This document shows positions 1-6,804 of a stretch of 6,979 nucleotides of DNA, piece by piece (the first letter of the stretch is position 1; every line of letters starts with the position of its first letter). Position numbers and translations under genes: made by a program. The DNA comes from Desulfobacterales bacterium (GTDB taxonomy: Bacteria > Desulfobacterota > Desulfobacteria > Desulfobacterales > DAOWNP01). Below the pieces are notes generated by a model. That model saw only the letters and a list, made by a program, of their open reading frames with translations, did not search any database and was not told where the DNA came from. The DNA is taken from the NCBI GenBank assembly GCA_030149595.1, contig JASFBI010000096.1, positions 1 to 6,979 on the forward strand. The letters are read 5' to 3'.

Positions 1-1192
1 TTTCATCATCTATATCAAAAAGTGTTTCAACAAAGCCTTTAATTGCGGTAAGAGGCGTTTTAAGTTCATGGGAAACATTTGCTACAAAATCTTTTCGAAT
101 ATTTTCAAGCTCTCTTATCTTACTGACATTATTTAGTACTAAAATTGTTCCAATACGTTTATCTGAGGCATTACAAAGAGGAGCACTAATAGTGTTTATA
201 ATCCTGTTTTCCGGATTATATAATATAAAATCACTTTCCCTCGCAATATTACTTGAAGTGGCTTTTTTTATAAATGTATGAAAGTCAGCATCTCTTATTA
301 ACTCCTGAATACTTCTTCCTTTTGTATCAGGGTGAAAAACTTTTAAAATTAAAAGTGCTGCCTGGTTAATATTTAAAACCTTTTCATTCATATCAATGGC
401 AATGACTCCCTCAGACATGCTTGATAAAACAGCCTCATACTCATTTCTCTGGTTTTTAACAGTCATCATTCGTTCTTCAAGCTTATATGCCATCTGGTTC
501 ATTGACTCAGCAAGCTCTGCAAATTCACTGATAAAAGGCTTGTGCAATCTATGTTTTAAATCTGATGCAAAAAGGGCTGCACCCTGTTTCATTTCTTCAA
601 TAGGTTTGCTAATCCATTTTGAAACAAAAAGACTCAATACAGATGCAAATAATGCAACAAAAAAACCAACCTGCATAATACGAGTCTGAATTGTATCAAT
701 AGTACTGTTTATTGATGTTATGGGTAGTGAAACACGTAAAACAGCAATTAGTGAGTTTTTAAAATAAAGAGGCGTGGCTACATACATCATGCGTATTCTC
801 AGGGTCTCGCTGTCTCTTATGGATGAACCTGTATCACCGTTTGCAGCAGTTAAGATTTCAGGCCGGTTTAGATGGTTATCCATTATGGCAGGATTTTCTT
901 CGGAATCTCCGATAACTTTACCCGCTGGGAGAATAACAGTAATACGTGTGGACGAAGATTTACCGATTTTTTTACATAAATTATCAACTGCTTTTAAATT
1001 TAAAGGTTTTAAAAAGGTATTTATCTGATCCTCTAAAAGTTTACTGCGAACAATAAGATCTTTTTGTGTTTTTTCAAGGAAAAAATCTTCTATAAAATTT
1101 GATGAATATAGTGATACTGCAAATAAAGATACTATAATAATAATCAAATATGAAGGATAAAGCTGCCAGATAAGTCTTAATTTTTTTTTCAT
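1..1192 (-). CDS. phoR: PhoR, phosphate-sensing histidine kinase (N-terminal 397 residues; cut by window edge)
   Basis: Sensor kinase that would autophosphorylate and pass phosphate to PhoB. I translated it by hand from ATG 1192-1190: 397 codons without a stop to the left edge. Domains: short basic N-terminus, membrane segment about 12-30, extracytoplasmic region about 31-171, second membrane segment about 172-191, HAMP-like linker about 192-245 beginning SKPIEEM, a PAS-like domain about 250-360, then the H-box at 370-381 (VANVSHELKTPL) with phospho-acceptor His375 (codon 68-70). The N, G1, F and G2 boxes of the ATPase domain lie beyond the window. The start follows the phoB stop by 3 bp with only a weak GGGA upstream, suggesting translational coupling. 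The roughly 140-residue sensory loop is unlike E. coli PhoR, which has almost none, and resembles the Bacillus-type PhoR layout. Pairing with PhoB and the pst genes makes PhoR much likelier than another kinase. Codons 2-4 form a run of nine A. Confidence 0.93.
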   Translation of the reverse strand, partial: MKKKLRLIWQLYPSYLIIIIVSLFAVSLYSSNFIEDFFLEKTQKDLIVRSKLLEDQINTFLKPLNLKAVDNLCKKIGKSSSTRITVILPAGKVIGDSEENPAIMDNHLNRPEILTAANGDTGSSIRDSETLRIRMMYVATPLYFKNSLIAVLRVSLPITSINSTIDTIQTRIMQVGFFVALFASVLSLFVSKWISKPIEEMKQGAALFASDLKHRLHKPFISEFAELAESMNQMAYKLEERMMTVKNQRNEYEAVLSSMSEGVIAIDMNEKVLNINQAALLILKVFHPDTKGRSIQELIRDADFHTFIKKATSSNIARESDFILYNPENRIINTISAPLCNASDKRIGTILVLNNVSKIRELENIRKDFVANVSHELKTPLTAIKGFVETLFDIDDE

Positions 1193-1195
1193 ATA

Positions 1196-1882
1196 TTATT
1201 TTCCCATAAACCGATAACCAACACCCCTTACAGTTTCTATATAGCTGCCAAAAATACCGAGTTTTCTACGCAGACCTACAATCTGTACATCAACACTTCT
1301 ATCGGTTACAGCATAACCCTCTCCTCTTACAGCATCTACAATCTGGTTTCTTGTGAAAACCCATCCAGGGTTTGCTGCAAGAAACCCAAGCAGCTGAAAC
1401 TCTGTAAACGTGAGATCTATGGGGTTTCCCTCTGCTTTTACTTCTCTTCTGCCTGAATCTATCACAATTTCATGAATTTTCAGAACAGAAGAGCTGTCTG
1501 CCCTTATTTTTTCTTTTCGTCTTAAAACTGCTCTTACCCTTGCAACAAGAATCCGTAGTGAAAAAGGTTTTGCAATATAATCATCTGCACCAATTTCAAG
1601 ACCTGTAACAATATCTGATTCTTCACCCTTTGCAGTCAGCATAATTATGGGAATGTGTTCTGTGCCTGCCTTTTTTTTAAGAATTTTAGCAACCTCTAAT
1701 CCATCAATACCAGGCAGCATAAGATCAAGCAGAATCAAATCAAAATTTCCGGAAACAGCTTTTTTTAATGCATCTTCACCAGAACCTGAACAGACAACTT
1801 TAAAGCCGTCACGTATCAGGTTATAGCTTATAAGTTCCTGCAGGTCTTCTTCATCATCAACAATAAGTATTTTTTTTGACAT
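1196..1882 (-). CDS. phoB: PhoB, phosphate regulon response regulator (OmpR/PhoB family)
   Basis: Cytoplasmic transcription factor, 228 residues, the family's normal length. Receiver domain at about 4-120: acidic pair Asp9-Asp10, phospho-acceptor Asp53 (LLDLMLPG), switch Thr83 (MLTAKG) and Lys105 (IAKPFS). Winged-helix DNA-binding domain at about 133-226: TFTEFQLL near 158-165, recognition helix from DRSVDVQ (194-200) to RRKL (205-208), wing TVRGVGYRF (217-225). E. coli PhoB has HIRRLRK in the recognition helix, whereas here it reads QIVGLRR, so two arginine positions are Val202 and Gly203 and the DNA target may deviate from the E. coli Pho box. The start ATG lies 2 bp after the phoU stop with only a weak GATGAG ahead, and phoR follows after 3 bp; all three are almost certainly one transcript. 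It should activate the pst operon and hence itself. Confidence 0.96.
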   Translation of the reverse strand: MSKKILIVDDEEDLQELISYNLIRDGFKVVCSGSGEDALKKAVSGNFDLILLDLMLPGIDGLEVAKILKKKAGTEHIPIIMLTAKGEESDIVTGLEIGADDYIAKPFSLRILVARVRAVLRRKEKIRADSSSVLKIHEIVIDSGRREVKAEGNPIDLTFTEFQLLGFLAANPGWVFTRNQIVDAVRGEGYAVTDRSVDVQIVGLRRKLGIFGSYIETVRGVGYRFMGK

Positions 1883-1884
1883 AA

Positions 1885-2553
1885 TTATCGCTCATCTTTA
1901 ATTTTACCATGTCTTACTATTTCACCTTCAATAAGATAAATAACCTCTTCAGCAATGTTTGTTGCATGGTCAGCAAGCCTTTCTACATGCCTTGAAACCA
2001 GTAAAAGATTAATGAGATATCCAAGGCTGTCATTGTGAAGTATCATAGCATCTTTTATCTTATCATAAGCATCATCTTTAATAAGATCTATCTCATCATC
2101 TAATGTCAACACTTTAAATGCAAGGTCAAGATCAAGATTAACAAGGGAGTCAAGGCTCATTTTAAGCATATTCCTGGCTTTTTTTGTCATTACTGAATAG
2201 TCAAAGGTAAAGGCATATTTTTTTTGTTTTGCTATAATTTCAACACGCTCTGCAATGTTTACTGCCTGGTCTCCAAGTCTTTCCAGTTCATTATTTATTT
2301 TTATTACTGCAATTAGAAACCTTAAATCAACAGCTACAGGTTGATGGAGTGCCATGATTTTCAGACACTCCTCCTCTATTTCAACCTCCATTTCATCTAT
2401 TTCATAATCTGCCAGTATAATTTTTTTGGCAAGATCCATATCTTTTTCTTCAAGAGATTCAGCAGCCATTCTTACCTGCTCTTCAACCATTGCACCGAGA
2501 ATCAGTATTGCTTTTTTTAACTTTGCAAGTTCTTTTTGGAAGTGAACTGACAT
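1885..2553 (-). CDS. phoU: PhoU, phosphate transport and signalling accessory protein
   Basis: Cytoplasmic, all-helical regulator of 222 residues, usual for the family. It carries two tandem PhoU repeats. Repeat one (about 15-105) has the metal-binding signature ELERLGDQAVNIAERV with Glu91, Asp95 and Glu102; repeat two (about 120-208) has HVERLADHATNIAEEV with Glu191, Asp195 and Glu202. In studied bacteria PhoU links the PstSCAB transporter to PhoR and restrains kinase signalling when phosphate is plentiful; loss usually gives constitutive Pho expression. Here it lies between pstB and phoB, as that role predicts. The start has a strong Shine-Dalgarno, GAGGAG at 2558-2563, 4 bp from the ATG, so it is translated independently of pstB, whose stop is 68 bp upstream. 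The final residues (GKIKDER) are a short polar tail. No key residue is missing. Confidence 0.96.
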   Translation of the reverse strand: MSVHFQKELAKLKKAILILGAMVEEQVRMAAESLEEKDMDLAKKIILADYEIDEMEVEIEEECLKIMALHQPVAVDLRFLIAVIKINNELERLGDQAVNIAERVEIIAKQKKYAFTFDYSVMTKKARNMLKMSLDSLVNLDLDLAFKVLTLDDEIDLIKDDAYDKIKDAMILHNDSLGYLINLLLVSRHVERLADHATNIAEEVIYLIEGEIVRHGKIKDER

Positions 2554-2621
2554 ATTTCTCCTCTTTTTCTAACCATTTACAATCATCTGTAATTTATTGA
2601 AACATAAAAGTTTGTTTTCTT

Positions 2622-3383
2622 TTAACCAAAACGGCCTGTAATGTAATCTTCTGTAGTTTTTAAGGCGGGATTTGTAAATATTGTATCTGTTTTACCGGCC
2701 TCAATTAATTTTCCCATGTAGAAAAAAGCTGTTATATCCGATGTACGGGCAGCCTGCTGCATATTATGAGTTACAATAATAATTGTATAAGACTTTTTTA
2801 AGTCATGTATCAGTTCTTCAATTTTTTGGGTTGCGATAGGGTCAAGTGCTGAACAAGGTTCATCCATCAGCAGTACATCAGGGTTAACTGCAAGAGCTCT
2901 TGCAATGCAAAGTCTCTGCTGCTGACCTCCTGATAGTCCAAGGGCTGTGTTATTGAGCCTGTCTTTTACTTCATCCCAAAGAGCTCCTGCCCGAAGGCTT
3001 TTTTCAACATATTCTGCAATCAGATTTTTATCTTTTATACCTTTTATTTTTAATCCATATGCAACATTTTCAAAAATTGTTTTGGGAAAAGGGTTGGGTT
3101 TTTGAAAAACCATACCAACACGCCCTCTTAAACTAACCACATCTATTGAAGGATCGTAAATATTTTTACCATCAATAAGTATACTGCCTTCAACCCTGAT
3201 GCCTGTTATAAGATCATTCATTCTGTTTAAGCATCTTAAAAAAGTGCTTTTTCCGCAACCTGAAGGACCAATTAATGCTGTTGCCTGATTTTCATAAAAA
3301 TCTAATGAAATATCATGGAGAGCTTTAAACTGGCTGTAATAGAAATTTAAGTTTTTTGATCTGATTTTAAGTTTTTTATCCAT
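2622..3383 (-). CDS. pstB: PstB, phosphate ABC transporter ATPase
   Basis: Nucleotide-binding subunit that drives high-affinity phosphate import, 253 residues, normal length. Motifs in order: Walker [10 protein letters not shown] (39-47) with Lys45; Q-loop Gln94 within [10 protein letters not shown], a PstB-typical stretch (91-100); ABC signature LSGGQQQR (150-157); Walker B LLMDEP (171-176) with Glu175; D-loop SALD (178-181); H-loop His206 in [10 protein letters not shown], again typical of PstB. The C-terminus DYITGRFG is also characteristic of the family. It would work as a dimer bound to the cytoplasmic EAA loops of PstA and PstC. The ATG lies 17 bp after the pstA stop with only a weak ribosome site (TAAG), so coupling to pstA is likely. 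A 68-bp gap follows before phoU; it holds only a weak 5-bp inverted repeat (2577-2592), which I do not call a terminator. Confidence 0.97.
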   Translation of the reverse strand: MDKKLKIRSKNLNFYYSQFKALHDISLDFYENQATALIGPSGCGKSTFLRCLNRMNDLITGIRVEGSILIDGKNIYDPSIDVVSLRGRVGMVFQKPNPFPKTIFENVAYGLKIKGIKDKNLIAEYVEKSLRAGALWDEVKDRLNNTALGLSGGQQQRLCIARALAVNPDVLLMDEPCSALDPIATQKIEELIHDLKKSYTIIIVTHNMQQAARTSDITAFFYMGKLIEAGKTDTIFTNPALKTTEDYITGRFG

Positions 3384-3400
3384 TATTGCTTAAACTTTCA

Positions 3401-4369
3401 TTAAATTTTTGTTTTTTTTCTAAGTTTTGCCCTGTATATAATGGCAATTAAATTCATGCTAAGTACGAGTGTTATTAATACAAGAGCCGTTCCATACTGC
3501 AGTTCTCTTGTTGCTTCAATTTCTGTTCCTGCTGTGGCAAGTACATAAATGTGGTATGGCAGAATCATTATTTCACTAAATATACCTGAAGGCAGTTTGG
3601 GTGAAAAAAATACTGCTGCTGTAAACATAACAGGTGCGGTTTCTCCAGCTGCCCTGCTAATGCCGAGTATTCCTCCTGTGAGTATTCCGGGTAAAGCTGT
3701 TGGAAGAACAACTCTTAAAATTGTCTGAAGTTTAGTGGCACCAAGTCCTGTAGATGCTTCTCTGTATGTATCAGGCACAGCTTTTAATGCTTCTTCGGTA
3801 GATCCTATAACCACTGGGAATGTCATAATTCCCAGTGTTAATGCTCCTGCTATAATTGAAACTCCCATTTCAAGATAAATAACAAAAAAGGCAAGTCCAA
3901 AAAGACCATAAACAACAGAAGGTACACCTGCGAGATTATTAATACAAAGTCTGATTACTCGTAAGACAAAACCTTGTTTAGCATATTCATTTAAATATAT
4001 TGCAGAAAAAACTCCAACAGGAAAGGCAACTGAAACCGAGCATATACTAAGACAAACAGTGCCTATAATACATGGCAATATCCCTCCTCGGGTCATGGAA
4101 TCAACAGGTGGTTTAGTTAGAAACTCCCAGGTTATAGCATTTAGTCCATTTGATAATATAAAATATATAATTATTGCAAGTGCCGCAAAATTAATAAATG
4201 CTGCCAGTCTGAATAGGAAATAAAAAAGATGTTGAAAAAGTTTTTTTCTTTTTTGTATTTTTACATGAAAGACTTTTTTAAATTCTGGACGCAGTTGTAA
4301 TTGTCTTTCATGTATTGTTGTGATCTCGTGGTCATGCAAGTTATTTGCAGCACTTGTACTGTTTCTCAT
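3401..4369 (-). CDS. pstA: PstA, phosphate ABC transporter permease
   Basis: Inner-membrane channel subunit, partner of PstC, 322 residues. About six membrane segments by hydrophobicity: roughly 47-72, 98-127, 145-166, 169-190, 222-252 and 291-312. The EAA loop that docks onto PstB runs from about 193 to 223, with EAS at 204-206, Gly210 and LP at 222-223, followed by GILGISRAAGETAP (233-246), a typical PstA stretch. The first 45 residues are hydrophilic, with three His near the start and a basic cluster KIQKRKK (38-43 region) just before the first membrane segment; this is longer than the short N-terminus I expect of PstA. The start is supported by AAGGA about 9 bp upstream, and no internal Met occurs before residue 92, so the extension seems real. 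The pstC stop is 81 bp upstream and the pstB start 17 bp downstream. Confidence 0.95.
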   Translation of the reverse strand: MRNSTSAANNLHDHEITTIHERQLQLRPEFKKVFHVKIQKRKKLFQHLFYFLFRLAAFINFAALAIIIYFILSNGLNAITWEFLTKPPVDSMTRGGILPCIIGTVCLSICSVSVAFPVGVFSAIYLNEYAKQGFVLRVIRLCINNLAGVPSVVYGLFGLAFFVIYLEMGVSIIAGALTLGIMTFPVVIGSTEEALKAVPDTYREASTGLGATKLQTILRVVLPTALPGILTGGILGISRAAGETAPVMFTAAVFFSPKLPSGIFSEIMILPYHIYVLATAGTEIEATRELQYGTALVLITLVLSMNLIAIIYRAKLRKKTKI

Positions 4370-4431
4370 CTATTGATTTCCTTTAATACGATCCGCGTGG
4401 TGTATGAAATTTATTATTTGAATATCTGTAT

Positions 4432-4449
4432 CTGCATGCGCCTGTGCAG
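4432..4449 (-). repeat. Weak inverted repeat in the pstC-pstA gap
   Basis: The 81-bp gap (4370-4450) between pstC and pstA contains CTGCA (4432-4436) and TGCAG (4445-4449) separated by 8 bases, just after the pstC stop. The stem is only 5 bp and no T-run follows on the minus strand, so it is not a convincing terminator. It could slightly affect message stability at the pstC end. I see no promoter or small gene in the rest of the gap, apart from the pstA ribosome site near 4378-4382. Confidence 0.25.
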
Positions 4450-4450
4450 G

Positions 4451-5344
4451 TTATAATGTCGCATCTCCGGTTTGCTTGTATTTATGTGAAATATAATCTG
4501 CAACAAAATTAAAAATAAAAGTAAAAACAAATAAGACAATCCCAATTGCAAATAATGCATAGTAGTGATCTCCATGATAAGGGGCCTCACCCATCTCTGC
4601 TGCAATGCAGGCTGGTAAAGGACGAGCAGGGTCAAAAATAGATTCCGGCACCATGGCAGCTCCGCCGGCAACCATAAGAACTACCATGGTTTCTCCTATG
4701 GCTCTGGACATTCCCAAAATAACAGCAGTGCTAATACCCGATATTGAAGCAGGAAGAGTTACTTTGAAAATTGTTTCGAGCTGTGTTGCTCCAAGTGCAA
4801 GAGATGCTTCCTTTAAGTTGACCGGAACATTGTATACAGCATCTTCAGAAAGACTGCATATGGTTGGAACTGACATAAATGCCAGCATAAGAGAGGCATT
4901 GAAAATATTTAAACCAGTTGCAATATCAAATGTGTCTTGCAATATCGGTGCGACAACAACCATACCAAAAAAACCGATAACAACAGATGGAAGAGAAGCC
5001 ATCAGCTCAATAATCGGTTTAACTATCTCTCTTAATCTGGCAGATGCAATTTCTGCAAGGTAAATAGCACTCATAACACCGAGGGGGATAGATATGAGTG
5101 CTGAAATTATCGTAATTGCAAGTGAACCGATGATTAATGGAAATATGCCAAAATCAGCTGGCTCTGATGTTGGATACCAGTAATTTCCAAAAAGAAATTC
5201 TGTAAAACCAACCTTTTCAAATATAGGTATTCCTTCAAGAAACAGAAAAAGTGTTATCATAAAAAGAGCTGCAACAGATGCTGCTGCAACAAGGAAAAAG
5301 GCGAAATGCATGAATTTTTCTTTCTTCTTTTGAGTAAACCACAT
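4451..5344 (-). CDS. pstC: PstC, phosphate ABC transporter permease
   Basis: Inner-membrane subunit that forms the phosphate channel with PstA, 297 residues, normal for the family. Membrane segments by hydrophobicity: about 13-36, 66-97, 110-133, 147-162, 200-228 and 263-283. The EAA loop is at about 166-198, with EAS at 179-181, Gly185 and LP at 197-198, then VILGMSRAIGETMVVLMVAGG from 208, a classic PstC sequence. ELMASLPSVVIGFFG (113-127) is another family hallmark. The start at 5344 has AGGA at 5352-5355, 7 bp upstream; Met12 is a possible alternative but lacks comparable support. It is the first pst gene in the window: pstS is not between it and the porin. Its promoter may lie in the 88-bp spacer upstream, described separately. 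Confidence 0.96.
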   Translation of the reverse strand: MWFTQKKKEKFMHFAFFLVAAASVAALFMITLFLFLEGIPIFEKVGFTEFLFGNYWYPTSEPADFGIFPLIIGSLAITIISALISIPLGVMSAIYLAEIASARLREIVKPIIELMASLPSVVIGFFGMVVVAPILQDTFDIATGLNIFNASLMLAFMSVPTICSLSEDAVYNVPVNLKEASLALGATQLETIFKVTLPASISGISTAVILGMSRAIGETMVVLMVAGGAAMVPESIFDPARPLPACIAAEMGEAPYHGDHYYALFAIGIVLFVFTFIFNFVADYISHKYKQTGDATL

Positions 5345-5367
5345 ATTTGTATCCTGCTGATTTAAAA

Positions 5368-5401
5368 ATAATAAATAAAAAATGTAACTATTTGGTTACA
5401 C
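5368..5401 (-). promoter_or_regulatory. Candidate Pho box and -10 element ahead of pstC
   Basis: Read on the minus strand, GTGTAAC (5401-5395), CAAA (5394-5391) and TAGTTAC (5390-5384) form an 18-bp block with the spacing of a Pho box, two 7-bp half-sites and a 4-bp spacer. Against CTGTCAY the half-sites match 5/7 and 4/7. Ten bases further on is TATTAT (5373-5368), a 5/6 match to TATAAT. This equals the arrangement at E. coli phoA, where the box replaces the -35 element. A start of transcription near 5361 would leave a leader of under 20 bases that includes the pstC ribosome site. The match is imperfect and the region is AT-rich, so this is a hypothesis. It shares bases with the hairpin at 5383-5400. 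Confidence 0.45.
5375..5400 (-). terminator. Possible intrinsic terminator after the porin gene
   Basis: A perfect 6-bp inverted repeat, TGTAAC (5383-5388) and GTTACA (5395-5400) with a 6-base loop, lies 32 bp past the porin stop. On the minus strand it is followed at once by a T-rich tract beginning TTTTTTATTTATT. Hairpin plus T-run is the form of a rho-independent terminator, though the stem is short and only two of six pairs are G-C, so termination would be partial at best. Partial readthrough would let porin and pst share a transcript while giving more porin than transporter. The same bases can be read as a Pho box; either or both may be right. Confidence 0.4.
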
Positions 5402-5432
5402 CTGTTTTAATTGATATTAAAAATGGATCATA

Positions 5433-6650
5433 TTAGAATTTATAGCTCATATCCACTTGGTAAAGATCCGCTTCATTCTGGTTATCAAGCTCAAGAGCTT
5501 TATAACTGAGTGCGGTAACACCAACTGCAAAATGATCTGTAATTTTATATCCAATCTTTATTTTATGTCCTTTGATATCTGTCTTGTTTACTCCCGAACC
5601 AAAATCACTATCTTTTAAACCTCCGACACATGAATCAGCTCCAACCATAGCATATGAATAACCGCACTTAAATTTCCCTATTTTGGCATCCAAACCAATA
5701 ACCCATCCTGTACCTTCATCTTCAGGATCAAGGTCAGATCCAAGAATCCCTTCTCCCTTATCACCGTCTGCTCCAAAATTATTAAAGACCTGACCGTACA
5801 TATTAAAATTTATTTTACCAACAGGAAAATTAACAGAAAAATAAAGATCCGCAATATCAAATTTGTAATCCGGATTTGGAGATTCATTATTCTCAAAGAC
5901 ACCATCATAATTATAATATGCAAGAGCCATAAGAATTTTTAAATCACCTGAATTAAATCTTGATCCGATCTGTCCCGCATAGAGAGAACCAAAATTATCA
6001 CCATACTGCATAACATCATATCCACCTGCGGTAATAAAAAAAGAGTTTTTATCGTAATTTGCTGTAAATCCTGCTGGCCTTATATCACTGTCCCACAAAA
6101 GCCAGGTAGTTATAAACGGATTTTTTTGCTGACCTGCTATAAAAGTAAATTCATTTAATTTATGCTTTGCATACGCATAATCAAGCCTGATATCACCGGT
6201 TTCAAAAAATTTATCCTCACTCCAGGTATCATTTGTGCTGGTAGCACTATCATCTCCTGTTGTCAGACCTGCTGCCACTTCCCAGTTTTCATCGCTGTTT
6301 ACCCATGTACCGCCAAAACGGAATCTCGTGCGCATCCGGTCTTTGCTGTCATTATCACCGCTATCTTTATCACGGTCACGATATTCATAACGCAGCCTTA
6401 AATCACCTTTTAACTTTAAAGAATCAATATGTTCACTTATTTTAATATCAGATTTTACTTCTTTTTTATCTATGTTTTCAGTAACATTATTATTTTTGAG
6501 CTGTTCAATTATTTTATGTTGTTCTATTAATTTGTTTTGCAAATAATCAAGCCGTTTTAATATCTCCTGCTGATCTGTGGCAGATGCTATTGATGATACA
6601 AAAAAAGACAAAAGTATAATAATTCCTGTTTTAAACCATTTTTTCCCCAT
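5433..6650 (-). CDS. Outer-membrane porin, putative anion/phosphate porin of the Pho locus
   Basis: A 405-residue beta-barrel protein. Signal peptide 1-24: basic MGKKWFK, hydrophobic IIILLSFFVSSIASA, cleavage expected after Ala-Ser-Ala (22-24). Residues about 26-55 are heptad-like (ILKRLDYLQNKLIEQ and on), a likely short coiled coil, as in porins with a periplasmic N-terminal helix. From about 78 come alternating polar/hydrophobic strands (LKLKGDLRLRYEYRDRD, DRMRTRFRFGGTW) and a conserved-looking block QKNPF (175-179) to LLWDSDIRPAG (184-194), which I associate with the deltaproteobacterial 'putative porin' family (Porin_5 style). It ends in MSYKF, the terminal Phe being the usual barrel-assembly signal. 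AGGGGA lies 5 bp before the ATG. It is not recognisably OprP or PhoE by sequence; a phosphate role is inferred from location. Two cysteines, 329 and 341, could pair in a late loop. Confidence 0.88.
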   Translation of the reverse strand: MGKKWFKTGIIILLSFFVSSIASATDQQEILKRLDYLQNKLIEQHKIIEQLKNNNVTENIDKKEVKSDIKISEHIDSLKLKGDLRLRYEYRDRDKDSGDNDSKDRMRTRFRFGGTWVNSDENWEVAAGLTTGDDSATSTNDTWSEDKFFETGDIRLDYAYAKHKLNEFTFIAGQQKNPFITTWLLWDSDIRPAGFTANYDKNSFFITAGGYDVMQYGDNFGSLYAGQIGSRFNSGDLKILMALAYYNYDGVFENNESPNPDYKFDIADLYFSVNFPVGKINFNMYGQVFNNFGADGDKGEGILGSDLDPEDEGTGWVIGLDAKIGKFKCGYSYAMVGADSCVGGLKDSDFGSGVNKTDIKGHKIKIGYKITDHFAVGVTALSYKALELDNQNEADLYQVDMSYKF

Positions 6651-6698
6651 ATCTTCCCCTTTTCATAAAATATTTTAACTATTTAACCATAATCTATG

Positions 6699-6725
6699 AA
6701 TCAGAATATAAAATTATTTCTGATT
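6699..6725. repeat. Perfect 8-bp dyad in the porin leader
   Basis: AATCAGAA (6699-6706) and TTCTGATT (6718-6725) are perfect inverted copies separated by 11 A/T-rich bases, 48 bp upstream of the porin start. It could be an operator for a dimeric regulator, with TATATT in the middle as a possible -10, or a weak hairpin in the mRNA leader. No T-run follows, so it is not a terminator. Confidence 0.35.
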
Positions 6726-6770
6726 TATTCCTTAACAAAATTTAAATTAAATTTAGTTGAGGAATTGTTA

Positions 6771-6804
6771 ATTTTATAAATCTATAATGTTAGCAAAGTG
6801 TGAG
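6771..6804 (-). promoter_or_regulatory. Candidate Pho box and -10 element ahead of the porin
   Basis: On the minus strand CTCACAC (6804-6798), TTTG (6797-6794) and CTAACAT (6793-6787) make an 18-bp direct-repeat block with the form CTnnCAY twice, each half-site matching 5/7 of CTGTCAY. Exactly 10 bases later comes TAAAAT (6776-6771), a 5/6 match to TATAAT. The geometry is the same as that of the candidate upstream of pstC. Related TAACA cores recur in 11-bp phase on both sides. Transcription would begin near 6765. Since PhoB here has a changed recognition helix, deviation from the E. coli consensus is not surprising, but the assignment is still unproven. Confidence 0.42.

Noticed and set aside
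396..1028. Two plus-strand open frames (396-689 and 774-1028) opposite phoR
   Set aside because: They lie antisense inside a clear PhoR frame, show no recognisable motif and have no supported ribosome site.
2577..2592. Inverted repeat TTACA/TGTAA between pstB and phoU
   Set aside because: Only 5 bp with a 6-base loop and no T-run; phoU belongs to the same operon by context and I see no box-plus-10 arrangement here.
4414..4671. Minus-strand 85-residue frame overlapping the end of pstC
   Set aside because: It is another reading frame within pstC; the pstC frame continues with intact PstC motifs to its stop, so there is no frameshift.
4605..5063. Plus-strand 152-residue frame opposite pstC
   Set aside because: Antisense shadow of a conserved transmembrane gene; its residues reflect the complement of the EAA-loop region.
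6162..6445. Two plus-strand frames opposite the porin
   Set aside because: They overlap each other and the well-supported porin frame, and resemble no protein.
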